Below, in pieces: positions 41,402 through 50,000 of a stretch of DNA of 64,000 nt. Under the pieces are notes generated by a model, which worked only from the letters and a program-made list of their open reading frames with translations, was not told where the DNA came from and ran no database searches. Position 1 is the stretch's first letter. Each line of letters starts with the position of its first letter. Origin of the DNA: Amycolatopsis dendrobii. GTDB taxonomy: Bacteria > Actinomycetota > Actinomycetes > Mycobacteriales > Pseudonocardiaceae. Position numbers and translations under genes: made by a program. The stretch lies in the NCBI RefSeq assembly GCF_014145675.1, contig NZ_JACGZW010000010.1, forward strand, positions 310,001-374,000. Direction: 5' to 3'.

Positions 41402-42511
41402 ATGACTCGTTTCGTGACGAAGGCCGCGGTGGCGGCCCTGGTGGCACTGCCGGCGCTGGCCCCGGCCGCCGCGGCGCAGACCCAGGCCGGGCAGGCCGTC
41501 GACGAGAAGACCGGTCCGGTCTCTTTCGCCAACGTGGCGTCCGTGCGGCTCGGCGGCGACCCGCAGCACGGCGGCGCGCTCATCACCGAAACCCAGCGGT
41601 CCCCGCTCACCCCCGGCCAGTCGCAGCTCGGCACGGACCGCGTGGCGGTGCCGAAGAACGACGGCGAGCGCAACACCTTCGGCCCGAACTACGAGATCGA
41701 CCTCGGCAAGTACGCCGACAGCTCGGTCAGCCCGTACCCGGCCGGCATCGCGAGCCGCGACCACCAGGTCGTCGCCGCGCTGCAGACCACGCACGTGCCC
41801 ACCGCCGTCGCGGAGACCAACTACGCGCTGCGCGACAACGGCCGCAAGCAGCTCAAGGCGGTCGGCAACACGATGCTGGTCCTCGAAGGCGCGCGCAGTT
41901 CGGTCGACTGCTCCGGGCCCGGCAAAGCCACCGGCGCCACCACCGCCGCCCGCGTCTGGGTGCGCGGCGAGGACGACGTGCTGAAGCAGGTCGCGATGCC
42001 CGCCACCGGGACGCTCAGCGTCACCGGCCTCAAGATGGGCTCGCCCACGAACGTGCCGCAGAGCGACCCCGGCAAGACCACCTCGGACCTCGTCGTGTCC
42101 CGCGTTTCCGCGTTCGACCAGCTGATCAAGCAGGACGGCTGGCGCTCCGGCGACGTCACCGCGCAGGCGGGCTGGCGCGTCGAGATCACCACGCACGCGC
42201 GCGACGCCAAGGACACCAAGCTGAGCGACGTGCAGACCACCATGGTGCTCGGCGGCGTCAGCTGCTCGATCCCGAAGAACTTCGTCGCCGCGGCGGGCAA
42301 CGGCTCGGGCAGCGGGGGCACCGTGCAGCAGCCGTCGGTGCCCACCGAGGTCCCGGCGGGCTACCTCGGCCCCCAGGCCGCGGCGCCGTCCGACGACCTG
42401 CGCCTGCCGCTCGGCTTCGGCCTCCTCGGCGGCGGTCTCCTCTTCGGGGCCGCCGCGATCGTGCTCGGCCGGCGCCGCGCGGCGCGGGTCGTCCGTTCCC
42501 GCGGCGAATAG
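41402..42511 (+). CDS. Secreted protein with C-terminal membrane anchor, probable sortase-cluster partner
   Basis: 369 aa. Signal peptide at residues 1-25 (KAAVAALVALPALAPAAAAQ). The mature region shows choice-of-anchor-like beta features (SFANVASVRLGGDPQHGGA, NYALRDNGRKQLKAVG, with single cysteines in VDCSGPG and VSCSIPK). The C-terminus has the sequence of a cell-wall sorting signal: a hydrophobic segment (FGLLGGGLLFGAAAIVLG) and RRRAARVVRSRGE. No LPXTG is present before it. Two sortase genes follow immediately, so it is their likely substrate. Confidence 0.75.
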   Translation: MTRFVTKAAVAALVALPALAPAAAAQTQAGQAVDEKTGPVSFANVASVRLGGDPQHGGALITETQRSPLTPGQSQLGTDRVAVPKNDGERNTFGPNYEIDLGKYADSSVSPYPAGIASRDHQVVAALQTTHVPTAVAETNYALRDNGRKQLKAVGNTMLVLEGARSSVDCSGPGKATGATTAARVWVRGEDDVLKQVAMPATGTLSVTGLKMGSPTNVPQSDPGKTTSDLVVSRVSAFDQLIKQDGWRSGDVTAQAGWRVEITTHARDAKDTKLSDVQTTMVLGGVSCSIPKNFVAAAGNGSGSGGTVQQPSVPTEVPAGYLGPQAAAPSDDLRLPLGFGLLGGGLLFGAAAIVLGRRRAARVVRSRGE

Positions 42512-42514
42512 GCC

Positions 42515-43153
42515 GTGCCGCGCACCGTGCTGACGGTCGCGTCGGCGGTGATCGCCGTTCTGGCGATCGCGGCCGGCGTGATCGTCTTGACCTGGGTGCC
42601 CGCCCCGGCTCCGGTCTCCGTCGCCGACCCGCCGCCCGGTTCGCTGCCGGGCGAGGACGGCGCGCCCGCCGAACTGCCCTCGGACGGCCAGGCGATCGGC
42701 CTGCAACGCCCCGGAAGCATCCGCCTGCCCGACGGTTCCGAGGCCCGGCTGAAGCGCACCGAGATCACCCAGAAAGGCATCCTGCCGATCCCGCGCGGCC
42801 TCAGCGACGCCGCGTGGTGGGGCGCCCGCCTCGGCGCGCAACAGGGCGCGGCGGTGCTGTCCGGGCACGTCAACTGGGCCGGCACGAAGGGTCCCTTCGA
42901 CGACCTGTGGCGCGTCCGCACCGGCGACAACGTCAGCATCGTCGACGCGGCCGGCGGCCGCTGGCTTTACCGCGTCACCGGCGCGACCACGATCCCGAAG
43001 GAACAGCTGCCCGCGCAGGCCCCCGGCTGGTTCGCCCAGACCGGCCCGCACCGCCTGGTGCTGGTCACCTGCGGCGGCGACTACGTCGGCGGCACCGAGG
43101 GCTACGACGAGAACCGGATCGTCACGGCGGACCTGGTCTCCCGGCCGGACTGA
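42515..43153 (+). CDS. Class F-type sortase
   Basis: 212 aa. N-terminal membrane segment (residues 5-28), linker, then a sortase domain with catalytic His in LSGHVNWAGTKGPF, Cys in VLVTCGGDYVGG and Arg in DENRIV. Length and motifs match the class F/E actinobacterial sortases. GTG 42515 follows the preceding stop by 3 nt. Close homologue of the next gene. Confidence 0.88.
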   Translation: MPRTVLTVASAVIAVLAIAAGVIVLTWVPAPAPVSVADPPPGSLPGEDGAPAELPSDGQAIGLQRPGSIRLPDGSEARLKRTEITQKGILPIPRGLSDAAWWGARLGAQQGAAVLSGHVNWAGTKGPFDDLWRVRTGDNVSIVDAAGGRWLYRVTGATTIPKEQLPAQAPGWFAQTGPHRLVLVTCGGDYVGGTEGYDENRIVTADLVSRPD

Positions 43154-43324
43154 GCCGGGCACGGGACCGGCTGGCCGAGCCCGCGAAGCGCGCCGCGCGA
43201 CGGGTCCCCTTCGTCCGAAACCCCCGCGAATCCCGAGATCGCGAAAGCACGGCGAAAGTCCGTGCAACCCCTTCGACGTCCCAGCGCATGTCTCCCCAGA
43301 GAACATCCAGAGCAGGGGAGCACG

Positions 43325-43984
43325 ATGCAGGGGACACAGGCACAACCAGCACGCAAACGCGGCGCGGCGATCGTCGTAGCTGCCGTCGTCGCAGTGGCAG
43401 CGGTCGTCGCCGCCGTGCTGATCTTCTTCACCGGCAACGACAATTCGGCGCAACCGCAGCAGCAGACCGGCACCGCGCAGGTCGGCGCCGGCCAAGCCGG
43501 AAGCAGCCAGGCCGGCAACACCCAGCCGGACCCCGGACAGACCCCCGGCACCGTCAAGCTGCCCGGCGGCGGGCAGGCGAAGCTGATCGCCGAGGAGGTC
43601 GGCGCGGACGGCGCGCTGCCGATCCCGAAGAGCCTCGCCGAAGCGGCCTGGTGGGGATCCGGCCTCGGGGCCGCGCAAGGCGTCACGCTGCTGTCCGGGC
43701 ACGTCAACTGGGCGGGCAAGTCCGGGCCGTTCCAGGAGCTCTGGAAGATGAGGGCAGGGCAGGTCGTCACCGTCGCCGACACCGCGGGCAAGCAGTGGGA
43801 GTACAAGATCGACGAGGTGCGCACGATCCACAAGTCGGACCTGGCCGCCGAATCCGCGAAGCTCTTCGACCCCGAGGGCCCGCACCGGCTCGTGCTCGTG
43901 ACGTGCGGCGGCGACTACGTGGGCGGCCAGGAGGGCTACGACGACAACCGCGTCGTGACGGCCTCTCCGGTCACCCGTTCGTGA
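43325..43984 (+). CDS. Class F-type sortase (second copy)
   Basis: 219 aa. Membrane segment AAIVVAAVVAVAAVVAAVL near the N-terminus, then a Gln/Gly/Ala-rich linker (residues 40-75), and the catalytic domain with LLSGHVNWAGKSGPF, VLVTCGGDYVGG and DDNRVV. It shares most of the core with the sortase at 42515, so the pair arose by tandem duplication. GCAGGGGAG precedes ATG 43325. Confidence 0.88.
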   Translation: MQGTQAQPARKRGAAIVVAAVVAVAAVVAAVLIFFTGNDNSAQPQQQTGTAQVGAGQAGSSQAGNTQPDPGQTPGTVKLPGGGQAKLIAEEVGADGALPIPKSLAEAAWWGSGLGAAQGVTLLSGHVNWAGKSGPFQELWKMRAGQVVTVADTAGKQWEYKIDEVRTIHKSDLAAESAKLFDPEGPHRLVLVTCGGDYVGGQEGYDDNRVVTASPVTRS

Positions 43985-44069
43985 CCTCCGACCTGCGCGG
44001 AGGCCCCGGGGACCGGCCGGATACGCTGGACCTTCCGATAACTGACCCCGCATGCGTCCGGAGCGTGGA

Positions 44070-45458
44070 GTGCCCGCCAACAAAATCGAAACCGTCGTCA
44101 GTCTGTGCAAGCACCGTGGCTTCGTCTTCCCGTCGGGAGACATCTACGGCGGCACCAGGTCGGCGTGGGACTACGGGCCGCTCGGCGTTGAGCTGAAGGA
44201 CAACATCAAGCGCCAGTGGTGGAAGACCGTCGTGCAGAGCCGCGAGGACGTGGTCGGCATCGACTCGTCGGTGATCCTGCCGCGCCAGGTCTGGGTCGCC
44301 TCGGGCCACGTGAACGTGTTCACCGACCCGCTGATCGAGTGCCTTTCGTGCCACAAGCGGTTCCGCGCCGACCAGCTCGCCGAGGACTTCGAGGCGCGCA
44401 CCGGCAAGGCGACCACCGAGGACGACCTGTCCGAGGTGCCGTGCCCGAACTGCGGCACCCGGGGCAAGTACACCGAGCCGCGCGACTTCAACATGATGCT
44501 GAAGACGCACCTCGGCCCGGTCGAGACCGAGGAAGGCCTCGCCTACCTCCGCCCGGAGACCGCGCAGGGCATCTTCGTGAACTTCCTCAACGTGCAGAAG
44601 GCCTCGCGCAAGAAGCCGCCGTTCGGCATCGGCCAGATCGGCAAGTCCTTCCGCAACGAGATCACGCCGGGCAACTTCATCTTCCGCACGCGCGAGTTCG
44701 AGCAGATGGAGATGGAGTTCTTCGTCGAGCCGGGCGACGACGAGCAGTGGCACCAGTACTGGATCGACGCGCGCACTGACTGGTACAAGGACCTCGGCAT
44801 CAAGCCCGAGAACCTGCGCCACTTCGAGCACCCGAAGGAAAAGCTCTCGCACTACGCGAAGCGCACCGTCGACATCGAGTACCGGTTCGCGTTCAACGCC
44901 GGCCAGGAGTGGGGCGAGCTGGAAGGCATCGCCAACCGCACCGACTTCGACCTGACCACGCACTCGAACCACTCGGGCGTGGACCTGTCGTTCTTCGACC
45001 AGGCTTCGGGCCAGCGCTACCGGCCGTTCGTGATCGAGCCGGCGGCGGGCGTGGGCCGGTCGATGATGGCGTTCCTGGTCGACGCGTACGACGAGGAAGA
45101 GGTGCCGAACGCCAAGGGCGGCACCGACAAGCGCACCGTGCTGCACCTCGACCCGCGGCTCGCGCCGTTCAAGGCCGCGGTGCTGCCGCTGTCGCGCAAC
45201 GCCGACCTGTCGCCGAAGGCGCGCGACCTGGCCGCGCGGCTGCGCAAGCACTGGAACGTCGACTTCGACGACGCGCAGGCGATCGGCCGCCGCTACCGCC
45301 GCCAGGACGAGATCGGCACGCCGTACTGCGTCACGGTCGACTTCGACACGCTTGAGGACAACGCGGTGACCATCCGCGAGCGCGACAGCATGAAGCAGGA
45401 GCGGATTTCGATCGACCAGGTCGAGTCGTACCTGGCCGGTCGGCTGATCGGCTGCTGA
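44070..45458 (+). CDS. glyS: Glycine-tRNA ligase (class II, alpha2 type)
   Basis: 462 aa. Class II signature regions are KSFRNEITPGNFIFRTREFEQ-like (motif 2 at about residues 195-215), the N-terminal RGFVFPSGDIYGG, and a zinc site CLSCHKRF ... CPNCGTRGK. Motif 3 is ...AAGVGRSMMAFL. GTG 44070 is preferred because GGAG lies 6 nt before it; ATG 44052 is an in-frame alternative. The zur-arsR-glyS neighbourhood matches Rv2359-Rv2357c. A strong terminator follows. Confidence 0.96.
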   Translation: MPANKIETVVSLCKHRGFVFPSGDIYGGTRSAWDYGPLGVELKDNIKRQWWKTVVQSREDVVGIDSSVILPRQVWVASGHVNVFTDPLIECLSCHKRFRADQLAEDFEARTGKATTEDDLSEVPCPNCGTRGKYTEPRDFNMMLKTHLGPVETEEGLAYLRPETAQGIFVNFLNVQKASRKKPPFGIGQIGKSFRNEITPGNFIFRTREFEQMEMEFFVEPGDDEQWHQYWIDARTDWYKDLGIKPENLRHFEHPKEKLSHYAKRTVDIEYRFAFNAGQEWGELEGIANRTDFDLTTHSNHSGVDLSFFDQASGQRYRPFVIEPAAGVGRSMMAFLVDAYDEEEVPNAKGGTDKRTVLHLDPRLAPFKAAVLPLSRNADLSPKARDLAARLRKHWNVDFDDAQAIGRRYRRQDEIGTPYCVTVDFDTLEDNAVTIRERDSMKQERISIDQVESYLAGRLIGC

Positions 45459-45476
45459 TCGCCGCGAAACCCGTCC

Positions 45477-45517
45477 CGGACGGCCCCTCCCCGCACAAGC
45501 CGGGGAGGGGCCGTCCG
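45477..45517 (+). terminator. Strong intrinsic-type terminator after glyS
   Basis: A 17-bp perfect stem: CGGACGGCCCCTCCCCG (45477-45493) pairs with CGGGGAGGGGCCGTCCG (45501-45517) around a 7-nt loop, 18 nt after the glyS stop. Confidence 0.9.
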
Positions 45518-45547
45518 GCGTTTCACCCCCAGGCACCCCTGACACCT

Positions 45548-45566
45548 GTCACGGCCGGGTCGTGAC
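45548..45566. promoter_or_regulatory. 6-bp inverted repeat upstream of the ABC operon
   Basis: GTCACG (45548-45553) and CGTGAC (45561-45566), spacer 7 nt, 46 nt before the ABC ATPase start. Possible operator for the exporter operon. Confidence 0.3.
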
Positions 45567-45611
45567 GCTCGGCCTGCGTACCGGCCGCCCGCGCGCGGCA
45601 GGCTTCAAGCC

Positions 45612-46541
45612 ATGGACAACACACAGGAAATCGCGGCGGGGGCGGCGATCCGGCTGGGCGGGATCGCGAAGCGCTACGGCGACGTGCGCGCGGTCGGCCA
45701 CGTCGACCTGACCATCGCGCCGGGGGAAGTGGTGGCGCTGCTCGGGCCCAACGGGGCGGGCAAATCGACCACCGTCGACATGATTCTGGGGCTCACCACG
45801 CCCGACGCGGGTACCGTTTCGGTGTTCGGCCAGGCGCCCGCCGACGCGGTGCGCGCGGGGATGATCGGCGCGATGCTGCAGGGCGGCACGCTGCTGGACG
45901 ACCTGACCGTGCGCGAAACCGTCGGTCTGGTCGCGAAACTGCACCGCCGTCCGATGCCGGTGCGGGACGCGTTGCGGGCCGCCGGGGTCGAGGACATCGC
46001 CGACCGGCGGGCCAACAAGCTTTCCGGCGGCCAGAAACAACGCGTGCGGTTCGCGGTCGCGCTGGTGTCGGATCCCGATCTGCTCGTGCTCGACGAGCCG
46101 ACCGCGGCGATGGACGTCGGCAGCAGGCGCGAGTTCTGGAAGTCGATGTACTCCTTCACCGACACCGGCCGCACCGTGCTGTTCGCGACGCATTACCTGG
46201 AAGAGGCCGAGGAATTCGCCGACCGGGTCGTGCTGATGCGGGCCGGGGAGATCGTCGCCGACGGGTCCGTCGCGGAGGTTCGCGCCCTCGCCGGCGGCCG
46301 CACGATCCGCGCGGTGCTCCCGGCCGGGGTCAGCGACCAGCTGGTTTCGACGCTGCCCGCGGTCACCTCCTTCGAACTGCGCGGCGAACGCGTCGCACTG
46401 TCCAGTTCGGACTCCGACACCACCTTGCGCGCGCTCCTCGCCGCTGTCCCGGCCGTGCGCGACATCGAGATCGGCGCGGTCGGCCTCGAAGGCGCGTTCC
46501 TTTCCCTGACCTCCGACGAAACGGAAGAAGCAGTCCGATGA
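45612..46541 (+). CDS. ABC transporter ATP-binding protein (DrrA/CcmA type)
   Basis: 309 aa. Walker A GPNGAGKSTT, signature LSGGQKQRVRF, Walker B LLVLDEPTAAMD, switch ATHYLEEAEEF. A C-terminal extension of about 80 residues matches drug-efflux ABC proteins. It pairs with the permease at 46538 through a 4-nt overlap and is followed by a two-component system that may sense the exported compound, by analogy with such operons. Confidence 0.93.
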   Translation: MDNTQEIAAGAAIRLGGIAKRYGDVRAVGHVDLTIAPGEVVALLGPNGAGKSTTVDMILGLTTPDAGTVSVFGQAPADAVRAGMIGAMLQGGTLLDDLTVRETVGLVAKLHRRPMPVRDALRAAGVEDIADRRANKLSGGQKQRVRFAVALVSDPDLLVLDEPTAAMDVGSRREFWKSMYSFTDTGRTVLFATHYLEEAEEFADRVVLMRAGEIVADGSVAEVRALAGGRTIRAVLPAGVSDQLVSTLPAVTSFELRGERVALSSSDSDTTLRALLAAVPAVRDIEIGAVGLEGAFLSLTSDETEEAVR

Positions 46542-47278
46542 ACCCCGCCTACCTCGTCGTGGAAACCCGCAGGCTGTTCCGCTCGCCGCGGTTCCTGATC
46601 TTCGTCGTGGCCTTCCCGGTCGTCATGTTCCTGTTGCAGGCCAACGTGTTCACCGACAAGTCCGCGCCGGACCACGTCGCGGTCGCGGGCGTGCTCATGG
46701 TCAACATGATGACCTTCGGCACCTTCGCCGCGGCCACCACGAACGGCGCCCGGCTCGCGATCGAACGGGCGGGCGGCTGGCAGCGGCAGCTGCGGCTGAC
46801 CCCGCTGTCCGGCGCGGGCTACCTCGGCGGCAAAGCGCTGTCCGGGATGCTCGCCGGGCTGCCCGCGCTGATCCTGGTGCCGGCCGTCGCCGCGTTCTCC
46901 CAGGGCGTGCACCTCGACCCGGCGGGCTGGCTGCGGATCTTCCTCGGCATTTTCCTCGGCACGATTCCGCTGGTGCTGCTCGGACTGCTGCTGGGCCAGT
47001 TCGGCACGCCCGAGTCGATGCAGCCGATCAGCATGATCGTCACCCTCGGCATCGGTTTCCTGGGCGGGCTCTGGATTCCGTTGGAGGGCATGCCGTCCTG
47101 GATGCACGACGTCGCGCAGATCATGCCGACCTACTGGGTCCTCGGACTGGTCCGGCCGGTCGTCGCGAACCAGCTGCTCGTGAGCCTGCCGGCCGCTGTC
47201 GGGGTGCTGGCCGCGTGGACGCTCGTGCTCGGGATTGTCGTGGTCAGGCGATACCGTAAGGACAGCGCCCGGGTTTGA
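46538..47278 (+). CDS. ABC-2 type permease
   Basis: 246 aa with six membrane segments, no extracellular domain. Motifs of the ABC-2 family: FRSPRFLIFVVAFPVVMF, the GAGYLGGKALSGMLAGLPAL stretch and GGLWIPLEGMPSWMHDVAQIMPTYW (cut: ABC-2 C-terminal hallmark at about residues 172-196). Half-transporter, expected to act as a dimer with the ATPase upstream. Confidence 0.9.
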   Translation: MNPAYLVVETRRLFRSPRFLIFVVAFPVVMFLLQANVFTDKSAPDHVAVAGVLMVNMMTFGTFAAATTNGARLAIERAGGWQRQLRLTPLSGAGYLGGKALSGMLAGLPALILVPAVAAFSQGVHLDPAGWLRIFLGIFLGTIPLVLLGLLLGQFGTPESMQPISMIVTLGIGFLGGLWIPLEGMPSWMHDVAQIMPTYWVLGLVRPVVANQLLVSLPAAVGVLAAWTLVLGIVVVRRYRKDSARV

Positions 47279-47301
47279 CCGGGCGGGAAGGGAAGAACGA
47301 C

Positions 47302-48531
47302 GTGTGGCCACTCGGCCGTGAGGCGACGACCGGCGGGTCCCCGGAGCACCGGTTCGGGCTCAACGACCGGGCGTCCTGGTGGGACGACCCGCCGACGCGC
47401 CCGGGACGCGGTCCGCACAAGGTCGGCTGGCCGATTTTCGCGGTGGGCTTCCTGCTGCCGTACTTGATCCCCGCGACCCGAAGCCTGATCCAGGACCCCG
47501 GGCCGCTGTGGCTCCGGATCCTGCTCTTCGCGCTGATCGGCGTCTACTCGCTCTGCTACGTCGTGTTCCCGGCGGTCTTCGGCAAGCCCCGGCGGGTGAA
47601 GCTCTGGTTCGGCGGGGTCATGCTGGCGCTGGGCCTGCTGTGCGCGCTGATCGTCCACGCGAGCCCGTACATCCTGCTCTACGCCACCGCGACGCTGGCC
47701 TTCCTGTTCCCGGCGGCCTGGGCGGTGATCTTCGACGGGTCGGCGCTGGGGCTGCTGGTGCTGGTCTTGTACCTGCGCGGGACGCTGCCCGAGCAGTTCG
47801 GCGACGTCATCACGGTCGTCTCGGTCACGTCGGCGATGTTCTTCATGTCCAATCTGATCCGGGTGATCCGCAGGCTGGAGCTGGCGAACAAGGAGATCGG
47901 GACGCTCGCCGTCGCCAACGAACGCGAGCGGGTCGCCCGGGATCTGCACGATCTGCTCGGGCACAGCCTCACCACGATCACCGTCAAAGCCGGATTGGCG
48001 CGGCGGGTGCTGGAAAGCTCCGGCGACGTCGACCGGGCGGTGCAGGAGATCCGCGAGGTCGAGGGGCTCACCCGTTCGGCGCTGTCGGACGTGCGGGCGA
48101 CGGTGTCGGAGTATCGCGAGGTGTCGCTGCCCGCGGAGATCGCCGGGGCGCGAGCGGCGTTGCGTGCGGCGGAGGTCGACGCCGACCTGCCGCACGCCGT
48201 GGACAACGTCCGCGCTGAGTTGCAGGGCACGTTCGGTTACGTGCTGCGCGAGGCGATCACGAACGTGCTGCGGCATTCCGGCGCGAAACAGGTGAAGGTG
48301 CGGCTGGGGCGGGATTGGCTGGAGGTCGAGGACAACGGCCGCGCCACGGGGGAGGTCGTGCCGGGCAACGGGTTGCGTGGCTTGTCCGAACGGCTGGCCG
48401 CGATCGGAGGCACGGTGTCGGCGCGGGCGCGGCCCGGGGGAGGATGGGTCGTCCGGGCCGAGGTCCCGGAGCCGAGCCCGGACGGATCCGCCGTCGCGGT
48501 GCGGGCCGAACCCGCTGGAGGACTGGCGTGA
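47302..48531 (+). CDS. NarL/DesK-type sensor histidine kinase
   Basis: 409 aa. Five to six N-terminal membrane segments (residues 40-190) without a large external loop, like DesK. HisKA_3 phosphoacceptor: RERVARDLHDLLGHSLTTI. HATPase_c with REAITNVLRHSGAKQV, DNGRA and GNGLRGLSERL. GTG 47302 chosen after GGAAGGGA; a TTG at 47275 is in frame. Sensing in the membrane plane (lipid or antibiotic stress) is the family's usual mode. Confidence 0.92.
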   Translation: MWPLGREATTGGSPEHRFGLNDRASWWDDPPTRPGRGPHKVGWPIFAVGFLLPYLIPATRSLIQDPGPLWLRILLFALIGVYSLCYVVFPAVFGKPRRVKLWFGGVMLALGLLCALIVHASPYILLYATATLAFLFPAAWAVIFDGSALGLLVLVLYLRGTLPEQFGDVITVVSVTSAMFFMSNLIRVIRRLELANKEIGTLAVANERERVARDLHDLLGHSLTTITVKAGLARRVLESSGDVDRAVQEIREVEGLTRSALSDVRATVSEYREVSLPAEIAGARAALRAAEVDADLPHAVDNVRAELQGTFGYVLREAITNVLRHSGAKQVKVRLGRDWLEVEDNGRATGEVVPGNGLRGLSERLAAIGGTVSARARPGGGWVVRAEVPEPSPDGSAVAVRAEPAGGLA

Positions 48532-49133
48532 TCCGGGTGCTGCTGGCCGACGACCAGGCGATGGTGCGCGGAGCGCTGGCCACCGTGCTCGGCCTGGAGG
48601 CCGACATCGAAGTGGTGGCCCAGGTCGGCACCGGCGACGAGGTGGTCGCCGCGGCGAAGGAAACGGCGCCGGACGTCGCGCTGCTCGACGTGCAGATGCC
48701 CGGCATGGACGGGCTCACCGCGGCGGCCGAGCTGAAAACCGCGCTGCCGGCGTGCCGGGTGATCATCTGCACGACCTTCGGCCGCCCCGGCTACCTGGCC
48801 AGGGCAATGGCCGCGGGCGCGGCCGGGTTCGTGGTGAAGGACGCGCCGCCGGAGCAGCTCGTCGAGGCGGTGCGTCGAGTCCACAGTGGACTGAGGGTGG
48901 TGGATCCGGCGCTGGCCGCCGAGTCGCTCGCCACGGGAACCAGCCCGCTGACCGCCCGGGAATGCGACGTGCTCAGCGCGGCCAAGGACGGCAGCACGGT
49001 CGCGGACATCGCGAAGGCTCTTTTCCTGTCCGACGGAACGGTGCGGAACCATCTGTCGTCGGCGATCGGGAAGACGGGTGCGCGCACGCGCGCGGAGGCG
49101 GTGCGATTGTCGGAGGAGCGCGGCTGGCTTTAG
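48528..49133 (+). CDS. NarL/LuxR-family response regulator
   Basis: 201 aa. Receiver: VLLADDQAMVRG, phosphoacceptor LLDVQMPGMDG, and the conserved VKDA. C-terminal LuxR HTH: LTARECDVLSAAKDGSTVADIA and LFLSDGTVRNHLSSAIGKTGARTR. GTG 48528 overlaps the kinase stop. Last gene of the exporter operon. Confidence 0.93.
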   Translation: MIRVLLADDQAMVRGALATVLGLEADIEVVAQVGTGDEVVAAAKETAPDVALLDVQMPGMDGLTAAAELKTALPACRVIICTTFGRPGYLARAMAAGAAGFVVKDAPPEQLVEAVRRVHSGLRVVDPALAAESLATGTSPLTARECDVLSAAKDGSTVADIAKALFLSDGTVRNHLSSAIGKTGARTRAEAVRLSEERGWL

Positions 49134-49220
49134 CGCTTTCGCCGCTGCCGTGCATGCTGGGGTGGGCTGCATCGGGGTGCCTTCCCGGCACCCGGCAGCG
49201 GCTCTGCGAGGATGGCTGCC

Positions 49221-49868
49221 ATGGAGGCGTGGACAGGTCCTACTGCGGGAAACTGGGTGCGCCGCATCGTTTTCGGTGCGGTGCTGGCCCTCGTCGCGGT
49301 CATCGGGGGCACCGCGTTCCGCGTGTGGCAGGTCGCGCGCGAGAACGACCGGACGCCTGCCGACGCGATCGTCGTGCTGGGCGCCGCTCAATACAACGGC
49401 AAGCCGTCGGAGATCTTCACCGCGCGGCTGGAGAAGGCGCGGCAGCTCTACGCCGACGGCGTCGCGAAGACCGTCGTCACGGCCGGCGGCAAGAAAACCC
49501 GCGACAACTACACCGAGGCGACAGCGGGGGCGCGCTGGCTGGCCAAGCACGGCGTGCCGGAAGCCGCGACGCTGCCGGTCGGCGAGGGCAACGACACCCT
49601 GCGCAGCCTCCGCGCGGTCGCCGATCAGGTGAAAGCGCGCGGGTGGCGTTCGGTGGTGCTGGTGAGCGATCCGTGGCATTCCTACCGGTCGCGGACGATG
49701 TCCGAGGACCTCGGGCTGGAGGCGTGGACCGCGCCGACGCACAGCGGGCCGATCGTGCAGGAGCGCTCGACTCAGGTCCGCTACATCTTCCGCGAAACCG
49801 GCGCGCTGCTGTTCTACGAGCTGACCAAGTCGCCCGCGGACGATCTGTTCGGCACGACGATGGGCTGA
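49221..49868 (+). CDS. YdcF family protein (DUF218)
   Basis: 215 aa. N-terminal membrane anchor (IVFGAVLALVAVIGGTAF), then the DUF218 core: DAIVVLGAAQYNGKPSEIF, RLEKARQLYADG, VTAGGKKTRDNYTEA, EGNDTLRSL and VSDPWHSYRS. Homologues act in envelope polymer or vancomycin-type resistance contexts (SanA) with unclear biochemistry. ATG 49221 is 9 nt after GAGG; ATG 49212 is an alternative. Confidence 0.85.
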   Translation: MEAWTGPTAGNWVRRIVFGAVLALVAVIGGTAFRVWQVARENDRTPADAIVVLGAAQYNGKPSEIFTARLEKARQLYADGVAKTVVTAGGKKTRDNYTEATAGARWLAKHGVPEAATLPVGEGNDTLRSLRAVADQVKARGWRSVVLVSDPWHSYRSRTMSEDLGLEAWTAPTHSGPIVQERSTQVRYIFRETGALLFYELTKSPADDLFGTTMG

Positions 49869-49900
49869 ATTGTCGGTCCCCGCGCCACTGTGCCGATCGT

Positions 49901-49991
49901 TACTGATCCGACCACAGCCACGGCCGAATGGCTTTCGTGGCAACGGTTACCTGCCGTGCGGAGGTCGGCCTGCTTTTGGTCGGATCAGTAA
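49901..49991. promoter_or_regulatory. 15-bp perfect inverted repeat in front of dgt
   Basis: TTACTGATCCGACCA (49901-49915) is the exact reverse complement of TGGTCGGATCAGTAA (49977-49991), separated by 61 nt and ending 9 nt before the dgt start GTG 50001. The arms could bind a dimeric or looping regulator, or fold into a long mRNA hairpin over the translation start. Confidence 0.7.
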
Positions 49992-50000
49992 GCTGACGGG

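Noticed and set aside
41078..44143. 1021-codon minus-strand frame over the sortases and secreted protein
   Set aside because: Antisense shadow of real plus-strand genes with complete motifs. Only its last 39 codons (41078-41197), outside those genes, were kept as a separate small ORF.
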